A program made the translations under genes and the position numbers. This document shows positions 12,330 to 23,838 of a stretch of DNA of 64,000 nucleotides, piece after piece (position 1 is the first letter of the stretch; each line of letters begins with the position of its first letter). Source of the DNA: Otatea glauca (lineage: Eukaryota; Streptophyta; Magnoliopsida; Poales; Poaceae); the NCBI GenBank assembly GCA_036346275.1, contig CM070723.1:27720176-27784175 (forward strand), written 5' to 3'. Below the pieces are notes generated by a model. The model made no database searches. It was given only the letters and a program-made list of their open reading frames with translations, and was not told where the DNA came from.

Positions 12330-13702
12330 TGTTAGTGTTATGCCCTTGAGGCAATCATTTAGATGATTGTAACATGACTATGTTTATGAATAATAATATG
12401 ATTATTGGTCCAATGAATGTATATCATTGTATTGATTAACAAGTATGTGACTTGCTTATGAATCTCTTTACTTATTGATGTAATTCGATAAATATCTCTG
12501 ATCGGATATCATCGTATAGGACAATGATGAATAGATCAGAACATGTAGTGATCGATGATCATGCTCCATAGATCATGGGATATGGAGATATCATCTATAT
12601 ATTGTGGACGCATGTTGAAGAACATGAGTTAGATAAACCCGTAATGGGACACTGCGAGAATGTTTCATTCTTATGTGTCATCAGTGTATCTCATACATAG
12701 TAGATGTATGATCCTTAGACCTGAGATTGTCATATTCCCTACATGTGTAATAGTTTTCCTTGGGGCTATCAAACACTACTTCCTAACCGGATAGTTATAA
12801 AGTTAGCTTTCATGTTTACTATAAAACGTGCAGAGGGAAGTGAGTAGTCAAGACGGAATTTGCCACTCCAATGAAACGGAGATATATGATAAGGCCACTC
12901 GTGTGATATGATTAAAGAAGTGCATGGCCATATCGTGATTGAGGAGTCAATCACAACTTATTAATATATCACGGATACGAGAGATGGATTGAATCATCAA
13001 AGGATGACATGCTTCTCGCCTTGAGTTCAATCTTCATATACTTGGCAAAGGGATTATTACATGAGTACTTTTGATAGGTTCTGTCCGATTTGATCATAGT
13101 ATGTTTGGGAGTTGGCATACTTTGCAAGGAGCCGCTACCAACTATTGGATTGAAAAGGAGTTTTTCGAATCCATGTCCAAATGTACGTGAACCTGCAGGG
13201 TCACACACTTAATGGACTGGGACGCATTAATTTGGATTGGATCCGTAATTAATGGACCTTATGGGCTTAGCACGCTGATGGGCCCTGGTTTAGGGATTCA
13301 TCTCGTGGCTATATAAGGAGGGGAGGAGGGTGGGCGCAGGGTGTGCTTTCCCACGGTTTAGAAGTGATTCACCCGAAACCCTAGCCTCCTCCTCTCGCTG
13401 CCCCTGTCGAGCGACCAGGTGCTTACACACAGACGCACGGCGTTCCATCCCTAGACGTGTGGACTACCGCGGTGACGCTGCTGCGACTGCGGCGTGGGAG
13501 GACGATCCACGGCGAGGCGAGGACGATCCACTCCATCGACGCAATGACTGCGGCGAGGACGATCCACTACATTGACGCGCGAAGGATTCCACATATGCGC
13601 GTCTAGTGGTAATCTAATCTGTGATCCCCCTTCTTGCGAGTAGCTTTCTGTTTACGCGGTAGGTTTTTTTTGTGCTAGTGTAGCATACCGCGTTCCTCTT
13701 CA
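12330..13702 (+). repeat. 5' LTR of copia-2
   Basis: TG...CA ends. It carries the promoter (TATATAAG at 13310) and, further 3', a GC-rich transcribed part with GGACGATCC-type short repeats. The frame 13330-13575 is LTR sequence present in all three LTR copies and is not a gene. Confidence 0.95.
13310..13317 (+). promoter_or_regulatory. TATA box in copia-2 5' LTR
   Basis: TATATAAG, conserved in the 3' LTR (29104-29111) and, inverted, in the solo LTR. Transcription would start about 30 bp downstream, near the GGAGGGGAGG run. Confidence 0.7.
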
Positions 13703-13716
13703 GTGGTATCAGAGCC
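13703..13716 (+). other. Primer-binding site of copia-2
   Basis: GTGGTATCAGAGCC lies directly after the LTR end. It matches the 3' end complement of initiator Met-tRNA, the usual primer for plant Ty1/copia elements. Confidence 0.9.
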
Positions 13717-15414
13717 ATCTCATATAGTTTTGTGATCTGGATGTTGCACATATGATGTGTGAGGTTAGTAGATTGGATCTATTACATGTTCAACCGGTTC
13801 ATGTGATCAATTGGTGACGACAACCATCGATGAGATCGATCGGTTTAGGGTTTGAGGAAAGTACAAACCGACTCAATATTGATTTGGGTGAGTCCGTTCA
13901 TGGTAAGACATTACCCTTACCGGTCGGGTTACCGCCATCAGGGATTTTGAAACGTATCCATATGGGGCCAAGCCAATCAGATTGAGTTGAATTGGGTCAA
14001 TCTGGTTGATCCATGGTAAGCGCAAACCGATTCAATATTGATTTGGGTGAGTCCGTTCATGATACGACGTTGCCCTTACCGGTCGTGTTACCACCATCAG
14101 GGTTTCTGAAACGTAACCATATGGGACCAAGCCAATCATATTAGATCGGATTGGGTCAATCTGGTTGATCTGTGGAAATATTGAGGGTGTTTTCCCATGA
14201 CAGAAGACATGCCTCTAAAAAAATTTTCCAAGGGCACTGCCCTCGACCCGCCCATTGGTCGTCGGTGAGACCGCCGTCGGGCTCTCATCCCTTGGACCCG
14301 CCAGGGCGCGCACCTCGGACCCGCCATTGATCGGCCAATGGGACGGCTGCCAAGGCGCCCCCTCGGACCGAGTCGTAGGGTTGCTTTTGTTTAACTTTCG
14401 TTTTGCAGGAATTATGTGAAATAGTATGGCCTATGTGTATGTGATGCATGTAATTTCCACATGGCCTGCGTGCCGTGTCAAGCCATAAGGCTATTTAAAT
14501 TGTATAACGACCTGTGTGTCAACTTCTGGTGCTTCAAATCCTCATGTAAAATTCATTATCAAAAGTTGTAAGGCATTGCATCCATAATGATGAAGACGAT
14601 GGTATCAAGCAAGGTGGCTAGGTGAACAAATCAAGCAAGGTGGCAAGGTGAACAAACAAGCATGATGATGGAGATCTTAATGCTAAGGGCCATGCTATTT
14701 CACAGCTTATTTTGATTTTCTGTGGATGTATGTTTAATCCTTGCTATTTTCTTTATGCTCATTGCATGTGATGCCATGTTCTTAGTAGATATTGTTCATC
14801 CCTATAGTTAAAATTTAAATCAAAATGTCCATCCAATTGTTGCACCTATCAAGAATTTAGATCGTTATTGATATGACTGCCAAAGTAGTATATCAATGGC
14901 TATCTTAATAGATGATTGGGATGTGTTGGACACATCACGCATAACAATGGTAGATTTAATCAAGCTATCAAAACAGTTTTGGGCTTGAGGACATAAGTGG
15001 TTGGGATTTGATTTCAGTAATGAAGGAACATATACAAAACAATTGGTGTCTAGGAAAACACACATGAGGCAGGTTTCTTAATTGGCACCCAAACGGAAGT
15101 GCTCCTCCTCATGTGAGCCCTTGGGCGAGTTGACTGGCCATGAGTCAAGTTGACGGAGGCATTCATTACTTGTTTTCATACTCAACAAACAAGAGTTACA
15201 TAAGATGTAATTAGCAAAGGTGTTGATTACCTATGTCATTAAATTTCTAGTAGTGATGCCAAAGCTCACTAGTGTTTGATGAATATGGATCTTGAATACT
15301 CATTATGTGTCTATAAAAGGGACATAAAAGAGGAGTGTCTTTTATTAAAATGTTTAATAAAATTTTTACATAAACATAGTGCTTAGAATCTTTGCATGTC
15401 TTTGTTTTAGTTCA
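13717..15414 (+). other. copia-2 untranslated leader
   Basis: Long leader between primer site and gag. It contains a tandem duplication (listed separately) and a GC-rich block near 14210-14370. No conserved protein motif was seen on either strand. Confidence 0.7.
13861..14178 (+). repeat. Tandem duplication of 159 bp in the copia-2 leader
   Basis: 13861-14019 is repeated at 14020-14178. Both contain AATATTGATTTGGGTGAGTC, the CCTTACCGGTCG segment and the AAGCCAATCA segment, with about one difference per ten bases. Confidence 0.85.
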
Positions 15415-15579
15415 ATGGCACCTTCTCCTACTCCTGCTACACCTGGTTTTGCTTTGAGATCGGTTTTGGAAAGAAAAAAACTTAATGGAACTAATTTTGT
15501 TGATTGGTATCGCAACCTGAGAATTGTTCTCAAGCATGAAAAGAAGGACTATGTTCTAGAGAATCCAATTCCTGATTAA
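15415..15579 (+). pseudogene. copia-2 gag, N-terminal part
   Basis: Starts at ATG 15415 (MAPSPTPATPGFALRSVL) and reads 55 codons to ENPIPD before the nested gypsy element. NFVDWYRNLRIVL is the typical N-terminal copia gag signature (a conserved W in a helix). The C-terminal part resumes at 24673. About 130 codons expected between the two parts are absent. Confidence 0.85.
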
Positions 15580-15599
15580 CCAGGCGAGCTATTGCCTTC

Positions 15600-17940
15600 G
15601 GTTTGAACCACTTTAGATTAGGTCGACCGAGCTTGGGATGCTCAAGGTCGGGTTTGACCGAGGCCTCGCCTGAAATCACCCAGGCTCGGGCACGACTAGG
15701 GCTGGAGACTGACCGAGCTAAGGATGCTCGAGGTCAGATGTAACCGAGGCCTCGCCTGGGGTCACCCAGGCTCGGGTACGACTCGGACTGGCCGATCTAA
15801 GATCACTCAGGCTTCGGACCAGATTTGGGCCTCGGGTCCATCCCGGCGAGCTCGGGAATGCTTCAAGCTCGACGAGGCTCTCTCAGAGGGCGGTTTAAAA
15901 ATTCAAACCTGGCCACTTGGCCCCGGAGGAAAGGTCGGCTTAGTGCGCAGAGCAGCTTATCGCGACCGGAGCCATCCCAAGTGGTGAATTTAAAACTGCG
16001 ACCTCCGAGCCCGGGAAATGTCATCGGGCTTGGGGCGCCCTCTGAGAACGTTCAATGGTTGGCAGCACGGGGGAATGGCCGGCTTATCCCGATAACGATC
16101 GCCTTATTCCGGCCTTCGATCCTGGGAATGCCCATGCTCGGGTGGTCATCACCGAGGCGAACCTAGAGAACGCGACCTCTGGCGCTGCAAAAAGGAACAC
16201 GCAAAAATATACGCATGGGCGCCTCGAGCTCCATTCTGCGTGACCTCTGGTCCGAACCTACGACGGGAGGGAGCTCTGAAGCGATGAGAATCGGCTTACA
16301 CCAGTAGCATCGACCTCCTGGAGGCAGTCCTTATGGTCACGCCGTGGGATTGCGTTGCTCGAGGCGCAAATACCAAACGGAAAAAGAAGGTAGGCCTTAC
16401 CTGTGCCTCTTAGGTCGAGCAGGTTGCCCTTGGGAACATATTGAGGTTATATCGACCGAGGCCTCGCCCGGAAGTACTCGGGCTCGAGCACGACTCGGAT
16501 TGGTCGGCTTGAAAACTTGGTCACGGGGGAATTAGTCGGCTTATCGCCGCAGAGTGGCTTATAGCGACTGAGGTCGTCCCCAGTAGTGATTTTAGAGGTT
16601 GCGACCTCCGAGCCCGGGAATGTCATCAGGCTCGGGGTGCCCCTTGAGGACGTTCAATGGTTGGCAGCACAAGGGAATAGTCGGCTTACTCCGATAAGGA
16701 TCGTCTTACTGCGGCCTCCGAGCCCGGGAATGCATCGGGCTCGGGACACGGACATCCCTGAGGCGAACCTAGAGAATGCGACCTCAATTTAACCGAGGCC
16801 TCGCCTGGAAGTACTCAGGCTCGGGCACGACTCGGACTGGCCGGCTTGAGATTACTCAGGCTTCGGACCAGGTTTGGGCCTCGGGTCCAGCCCGGTGAGC
16901 TCAGAAATGCTTCAATCTCAGCGGGGCTCCCTCAGAGGGCGGTTTAGAAATTCGAACCTGACCACTTGGCCCCAGGGGAAAGGTCGTCTTAGTGCGCAGG
17001 CTGGCTTATCGCGACCGAGTCATCCCCGGTGGTGAATTCAAAACTGCGACCTCCGAGCCCGGGATATGTCATCGGGCTCGGGGCGCCCTCTGAGAACTTT
17101 CAATGGTTGGCAGCACGGGGGAATGGCCGGCTTATCCCGATAACGATCGCCTTATTGCGGCCTCCGATCCTGGGAATGCCCAGGCTCGGTTGGTCATCCC
17201 CGAGGCGAACCTAGAAAACACGACCCTAAGCGCTGCAAAACAGAAAACGCATGGACGCCTCGAGGCCGAGCTCGCCGCGTGACCTTATGGTTGCCCTTAT
17301 GGCCACGCCACGAGGTCGCGTTGCTCGAGGCGTTCTATGATAAAAAAAGAGGACTTTCGACTGAAAGAAAGCTAGTGGAGCCTCGGGCCCGAGGTCTTTA
17401 AGATAGCGTGACCTCCCGCAGAAGAACCTGCAACTGAGGACCGTGACCGGACGTCACGCCCCCCCCAGAGACCGAAGGAGGTTAGTGTCGGAAGCAAAGG
17501 AGATCTTTATCACGGGCACGTACCTGGGTCGGACCAGAGTGCAGCGATATAGGAGTTAAGAGATCCAAGTGATCCATGCAATCGACCCCCGGAGATGAGC
17601 TACTGACCGGGACCCTCGGCGTCAATCCTCGCATGACGACCTTTGGACGTGCTTACTCAAGATGCGAGATAGCATAAGAGGAAATAAAAGATAACAAAGT
17701 AGCATAGTTTTATTGTGAGAGAAAAAACTAGGCTGAGCCCCCTTAGCTCGGAGCCCTTACTGGTGATGGTCCCGAGCCCGTGCCCTGCGATGGGGGGAAT
17801 GGCTTACTGCGATGAGAATCGGCTTATCGCGTATCCGACCCTTGGAGGTGAACCACGGGACTATCACGACGGCTTAAGCAGGGGGCCCGAGGGCCGAAAC
17901 TCGAGTGTCTTGAGCTTGGCGAGCCCACGGGCGTGACCGA
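15600..17940 (-). repeat. Tat-1 3' region with three tandem-like repeats
   Basis: A unit of about 430 bp occurs at about 15745-16176 and 16795-17223, with a partly deleted copy at about 16463-16785. Each contains GCCTCGCC, GCGACCTCCGAGCCCGGG, TCAATGGTTGGCAGCAC and GAGGCGAACCTAGA in order. The short open frames here are repeats of each other and are not recognisable proteins. Long 3' regions after integrase are known in Tat elements. The word CTCGG is very frequent: three times in 15781-15900. Confidence 0.8.
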
Positions 17941-18127
17941 TGGAACGGACCCTACTACGGGGGGATAGCCGGCTTACTGCGCGTTCGACCCCCGGAGAGA
18001 AGTGTCCGGGTCACGGCCCAGGTCGCGTTTGCTCGAGATACAAGAGACAAGCATAAAGGTAAAGAGAATCATTCTATCCCAAAACAGACGAAGGAGGAGC
18101 ATTAGACATAAAACCTCCGGAGCTAGT

Positions 18128-19339
18128 CTACATTCCACAAGTTCGTGAGCTCCCTGCCATCGGGGGCCCTAAGCGGTAAGCTCCCGCGCAACTTGCTGAG
18201 ATGACTCTGTAGGGGCCTTCCCATAGCAGGGACAGCTTGTTGGTGTTGGAACGGTCCTGGATTCGCCTTAGGACCAGGTCCCCAACATGGAAGCCCCTGG
18301 GTCGAATAGCTCGGGCAGCATGCCTGCGGAGATATTGCAGGTATCGCGTCGAGCGCAGCAGTGCGTGGCACCTTACTTCCTCCGCCAGGGCGAGGTCGAG
18401 GGATCGCTCTTGCTCGAGGTCGACTTGGTCGATCGAGCTTGCCCTGACAGAGCCGAGTGCGACCTCGGGTGGCAGGACAGCCTCGGCCCCGAAGACGAGC
18501 TGGAAAGGGCTCGTCCCCGTTGCCCGGCTGGGCGAGGTGCAGACGGACCAAAGGACGGTGGGAAGTTCCTCCACCCAGGCCCGACCACGCTGACCGAGCT
18601 CAGTGAAAACCCGCTTCTTGATGCCTTGGACGAGCTGTCCGTTGGCACGCTCGGTCGCTCTGTTGCTCTGAGGGTGGCCCACTGAGGCATAGCAAATTTT
18701 GGTCCCCTTGTCTGCGCAAAACTCTTGGAACAGCTCGCTGGTGAACTGCGTCCCATTGTCGGTGATGATCCTGCAAGGGACTCCATACCTCATGACCACG
18801 AAGGAACGGAAGAACTTTACCGTGGCCTTGGCTGTGATAGCGGAGACCGGCTCTGCCTCGATCCACTTCGAAAAGGTGTCGATGGCGACGAACAGGAATT
18901 TCTTCCCCCCGACCGACCTCGGGAAGGGACCAAGGATGTCGAGGCCCCACGTCGAGAATGGCCAGGTGAGGGGAATGGTCTGCACGGCGTAGGCCGGCTG
19001 CCAGGCCTTCCGGGCATGAAACTGGCAGGCCTGGTAGGCGCAGACGATGCCCTGAGCATCCCCGAGCACCGCCGGCCAGTAAAAGCCCATCCGGAACGCC
19101 TTCCCGACCATGGTCCTGAAAGAAGAGTGAGCGCCGCATAGGCCGGAATATATGTCATTGAGTAGGTACTTACCCTCCTCAGGAGTGATACACTTTGATA
19201 GAACGCCCAGGGCTCCTCGACGGTAAAGCTGCCTGTCGACAAGCCTGTACGAGCTCGCTCGACGCCGGAGCCTGCTCCTCTCGGCCGGAGAGGCGGGAGC
19301 TCCCCTTGGTCGAGGAACTTGACGATTGGGTCCATCCAC
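18128..19339 (-). pseudogene. Tat-1 integrase
   Basis: About 400 codons. The N-terminal zinc-binding region (about residues 65-110, ending CAYQACQFHA) is followed by the catalytic core with Asp in WGLDILGP (about 134), Asp in ITDNGTQF (about 195) and Glu in RATERANG (about 231). The C-terminal part (LLWEGPYRV...GAYRL) is the GPY/F module. No chromodomain is present, in keeping with the Tat clade. The core is long and open, but its junctions with RNase H upstream need two frameshifts (near 19530 and 19300). Plus-strand open frames over this region are GC-rich shadows. Confidence 0.88.
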
Positions 19340-21185
19340 GAGGGAACACTTTCGAGGAAGGCCACCGAGTCTTCCTGGTCAACGACGGACGGCGCGGCCA
19401 AGGTCTCGAGGATAACGTCCGGTGGGAGCTCATCGCCGAACGATCCGAGCCTGGACAGGAGGTTGGTGGTGGAATTTTCCTTCCTTGGTACGTGCTGGAT
19501 CTTCAGGTTTTGGAACCATCTCTCCATCTTGGCACCTCGGCGAGGTACTTGGCCATCAGCGGGTCCGAGCACTGGTAGTCTTTGTTGTACTGATTGACGA
19601 CGAGCTGGGAGTCCCCTTTGACAATTAAATGGCGGATGCCCAGGGACTTGCAAGCTCGTAGGCCGGCCAAGTGGGCCTCGTATTCCGTCGCGTTGTTGGT
19701 AGCGGGGAAGCTGAAGCGGACCACATACCTTAGGTGGTCACCCTGAGGGGTGATGACAAGAACGCCAGCCCCCGAGCACTCAAACGACCTTGACCCGTCG
19801 AAGAACATGGTCCAAGGATCTTCGACTTCGATCTCGAGCTCGAGGGCAGGTTCCGCCGTCTGCTCGACCACGAAGTCGGCCAGCGCCTGCGAATTGATGG
19901 TGGAGCGGGCCATGAAGCGGAAGTCGAACTCGGCCTTCTCCATGGCCCACTTGGCGACACGACCTCCGGCCTCTATGTTCTTGAGAATCTCTTCGAGTGG
20001 GAGCCCGCTCGGGATAACCACCGCGTGTGCTTGGAAGTAGTGCCAAAGTCTCCGCGAGGCCATGAAGAGGGTGTAGAGGAGCTTCTGGACCAAGGGGTAG
20101 CTCTCCTTCGGCCCATGGAGCACTTCGCTAACGTAGTAGATCGGGTGCTGTCGCCCTGCCCACTCGACTACCAAGACCGCGCTGACGGTCTGGGTCGTGG
20201 CCACGAGGTAGAGCAACAACACCTCACCCTGCTGTGGAGTTGTCAATAGAGGAGGACGCGAGAGGTATGCCTTGAGCTCGTCAAAAGATCGCTGGGCTTT
20301 AGGGGTCCACTCGAAGCCTCCGTGCCTGCGCAGGATCTTGAAGAAGGGTAGCCCTCGCTCGTCGAGCTGGGAGACGAAACGGTTGAGGGCGATGATGCGA
20401 CCGGTGAGGCTCTGGACCTGTTTTACCGAGGTCGGAGCGGCCATCTACTCGATTGCTTCGATCTTTTCTGGGTTTAGGCCTACGCTCGAGCCCCCGATCA
20501 TGTAGCCGAGCACCTTTCCGGAGGTCGTGCTGAAGACGCACTTCTCAGGGTTGAGCTTGATGCCGAACTTGTTCAGATTGGCGAAGGTCTCGATCAGATC
20601 GTTGACGTGGTCGGCTTCAGAGGAACTCTTGACGATGATGTCGTCAACGTAGACTTCGAGGTTCCGGCCGATCTGCGGGCTGAAGGTCTTGACCATCAGC
20701 CGCTGGAACGTTGCGCCCGCATTGCGGAGACCAAACGACATGGTCGTGTAGCAGAAAGTCCCGAACAGCGTGATGAAGGCGGTCTTGTCCTCGTCTCCCA
20801 CGGCGAGCTTGATCTGGTGGTAGCCGGAGTAGGCGTCGACAAAACTCAACATTTCAGCATTGGCGGTGGAATCCACAATCTGATCTATGCGTGGAAGGGG
20901 GAAGTTATCTTTGGGGCACGCGACGTTTAAGCCCGTGTGATCGACGCACATTCGCCATTTCCCGCCTTTCTTTTGTACAATTACAGGGTTGGCCAGCCAT
21001 TCGGAGTAGTTGACCTCACGAATGAAGCCGGCCTTAAGGAGTTTGTCGAGGTGCTCCCTAATTATCACCGCTTTCTCGGGGGAGAAGCACCGTAGCTTCT
21101 GCCGCACGGGCCTGCAACCAGGCTTTGTTTGTAGTTTGTGCTCGATCACCTCCCGTGGGACCCCTGGCATGTCGCCAGTTCCCAT
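19300..21185 (-). pseudogene. Tat-1 reverse transcriptase and RNase H
   Basis: The RT reads from 21185. Palm motifs include GGKWRMCVDHTGLN, SFVDAYSGYHQI and the catalytic YVDD at 20651-20640. An in-frame TAG at 20445-20447 ends the first stretch, and the same frame continues 20444-19503 with the connection and RNase H. A second RNase H-like domain (DGSRSF, NATEYEA, GDSQLVV) follows. A frameshift near 19530 moves the reading to KMERWFQNLKIQHVPRKEN. One stop and two shifts are the main lesions. Confidence 0.9.
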
Positions 21186-21197
21186 GCAAAAATACCT

Positions 21198-21995
21198 TTA
21201 TTGATTCGGAGGAAGGTGACGAGCTCGTCTTCCTATTTTGGGTCGAGCTGGGCGGAAACGCAGACGCATTTCCCCGAGCTCCCCTCTTCGAGCTGCATGG
21301 CCTTGGTTGGGCCACCTGGCTGGATGGTCGCCTTCCGTGGCGTTCTTGAGCGGTCTCGGGACCCGATCGGGCAAAGATGTCGGCCGGTGCGGGGCCTTTT
21401 CCTCACAACCGTGCGCCGCCTTGAGGTCGCCACGGACCGTTATGACGCCGCCGGGCCCCGGGAGCTTCATGCACCGGTGCCCGTAATGACTTGCGGCCAT
21501 GAACTTGATCAGGGCCGGTCGCCCGAGGACGGCGTTGTAGGGGAGATCGCCGTCCATGACCTCGAAGGTGATCAACTCGGTGCGGAAGTTCGCCGAGTCA
21601 CCGAAGGTGACAGAGAGAACCACTTGCCCGAGAGGGGTGGTCGAGCTCCCTGGTACAATGCCGAAGAAGGGGACCGCTATGTTCTTGATTTTCGACCGGG
21701 GTATCTGCATCCGGTCCAACGCGCTCGCCAAGAGCAGGTTGAGGGAACTGCCCCCGTCAATCATGACTCGGCCAACGACGGTGTTGCTTATGGTCAGGGC
21801 AACGACCAGGGTGGTCTTGAAGTCTCGGGACATCCTTGGGGGAGCATCATCCCGAGAGAAGGTGATGGGAATGCCATCCCACCTGTAGGGTTGGTCGGCG
21901 GGCTTCCCGACGGTGGCTTGGTACATGGTGCACGCGGCGTCCTTCGGCTCGTGCCGGGATCGGTATGCTGAAGAGCCACCGAATATCATGTCCAC
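21198..21995 (-). pseudogene. Tat-1 protease and gag-pol linker
   Basis: Aspartic protease with the gypsy-type active site VMIDGGSSLNLL about 80 residues in, then LGRPAL, the usual second conserved block. Downstream it grades into the linker before RT. It is open throughout, but its frame differs from RT. The start is arbitrary because this is normally part of a polyprotein. Confidence 0.82.
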
Positions 21996-22018
21996 ACGAC
22001 GGTCGCCCTACTGGAACT

Positions 22019-23752
22019 CTAGGTCGAGGCCCGCGTGGGCCTGGTCGGCGTCGACCCCGCCGGGCCGCTCGTCGCCTTTTGGGAGCGTGGGCATTTCTCC
22101 ATCCCCCCTATAAAAGGCTTCCAGTTTGAACAGCCACGTCCTACAACCTCGCAGATCATGGCCGTGGATCTTGTGGAACAGGCAGAATTTGTTGGCGTCG
22201 AAGTCAGGCTGTTCCTCGTTACCCTGTGGTCGGTGTCTACCGAGGGCCCGACCGACCGCCGCCCTCTTTGGGGCGGCAATGGCGCTTGCTGAGGCCGAGG
22301 GCGGTTCTGCTGAGGCTGAGGCCCTCGACGGTCGGGCTGGCGTGCTTCCATCCCTTCGCGCCTGTTGTCGATCGCGGCGACCACGCAAAGCTGGCCGCCT
22401 CCAGTGTCGCGGTCTTTCCCCCGCTTCTTGTCGCGCGGGGCCGGACCTCCTTCCTTAGCGCCGGATGGCCCCGTCTCACCGAAGGCGAGGCCGAGCTTGC
22501 CTCGGTTGTAGTCGAGCTTCCAGCGGACGGCATCATCCGCGTCTGCATATCGTTCCGCCATGCGGAACAGTTTGTTGACGGTGAGCTTTGTAGCGATCTC
22601 GAGGTCCTCCGTGAGGCGTCTGTCGCGGACACCGAATTTGAAGGCCTTGATCACGGTCTCACCAGAGACGTTGGGGATCGAGTTCCGTGTGAGGGTAAAC
22701 CGGCACACGAAGTCTCATAGGGGCTCGCCCTTTCCCTGGATAACACGGTCCAGGTCCCTTTCTCCCGGCCGCTCGTGCTGACTCTCGGAAGTTGGAGTGG
22801 GCGCTCGCAATCGCACCATGACCGGAAGGCGCCGGGCGCCTGGTTGAAGAGTTAGGTGCGGGCGGCTCCGTCCAGAACGGTGGGGTGATAGTTGGCCATC
22901 GTGGCCTCGTCCCCGCCGGCCGCCAAGATGGCGGTGGCGTATATGGAGAGGAACTTCGCGGGGTTCATGGTCCCGTCGAACCGCTCCATTATTGCCAGCT
23001 TGAACCGGGCTGGCCAGCGTACTCGACGGAGGTCGTCTGAGTACGTCGGGCAGCCGTAGGCTAGGAGGCTGCTGCTGGCGTCGGAGTCGCAATCTACTGA
23101 GAGCGGAAACTCGAGCCGGCAGCGCACCCCGCGCCGGCCACGACGGTCGACAGGGGTGTCGTTAGGGCGGTGGCACGGGCGATCGCGGACCTTTTGGCGC
23201 CTGGACGGAATGTCCGGGGATAGTCCTCTGGAAGCATCGCTGCTTGAGCGAGCATTACATTACTCGTTGGCGGGCGGCGGCCGCGATCGTCGCGGCGGCG
23301 CCTTTGCCGCCAAAGGCGAGACTTCGAGCCAAGGGTCCCCTTCGCCGCAGAGGTGTGACGTTGTCGGTTGGCCTGTTGAGTTCTTCGGCTAGGGACCGTC
23401 GGAAGAGGGCCGAGCCGGTCCGCGCAGGGTCAGCCATGACCCGGGCGATGGCCCGCAAGCGCTCTCGTGCGGGCTCGTCTGAATGGGAAGGACTAAGCTG
23501 TCCAGACGGAGAGCGGGCCATACCACGCTCTTCTCGTCGAATGGCGGTGATGGCTTGGTTGATGGCGACCTGGGCGAGTCGATGCGCCTCCCGCGGAGTC
23601 TCTGAGCCACCGTCATCTGTGCCAGGAGTCGCCTCGTGGCTGTCGGCCATAAAGACCCGACGTTCGTGAGGCGACAACGAGGGCGAGAGCATGGAGGTGG
23701 AGCCTTGGTACTCAGGGACAGCGTCCGAGCCCAGGCTTGCTGATCGTGACAT
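22019..23752 (-). pseudogene. Tat-1 gag
   Basis: Likely start is ATG at 23752 (MSRSASLGSDAVPEY). Capsid signatures appear in separate frames: FDGTMNPAKFLSIYATAI...ANYHPTVLDGAART (about 23010-22852) and FTLTRNSIPNVSGETVIKAFKFGV (about 22705-22630). A basic, Gln/Pro-rich tail follows. At least two frameshifts break the frame. Overlapping open frames on the plus strand (22035-22720, 23156-23669) are shadows of GC-rich DNA. Confidence 0.8.
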
Positions 23753-23818
23753 GCCAATGGCGAAGCTGAAGGTGCTGACGCCGCTGAGGCAATGAACTTT
23801 GGATGAATGAAACTTCGG

Positions 23819-23836
23819 GCCCCACGGTGGGCGCCA
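23819..23836 (-). other. Primer-binding site of Tat-1
   Basis: On the minus strand TGGCGCCCACCGTGGGGCC follows the LTR end GTCGACA after two bases. TGGCGCC-type primer sites are common in plant Ty3/gypsy elements. Confidence 0.85.
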
Positions 23837-23838
23837 GC

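Noticed and set aside
13330..13575. Arg/Asp-rich frame recurring at 29124-29369 and 5179-5520
   Set aside because: This is the transcribed part of the copia-2 LTR, present three times because there are three LTR copies. No domain.
15724..17214. Set of short GC-rich frames
   Set aside because: They are the same tandem unit read repeatedly. Frames differ between units, so they are not protein-coding.
21138..21971. Long plus-strand open frame (277 codons) and others over 18237-23669
   Set aside because: They are antisense shadows of the GC-rich Tat-1 gag-pol. They lack any recognised domain, and the opposite strand carries clear protease, RT and integrase motifs.
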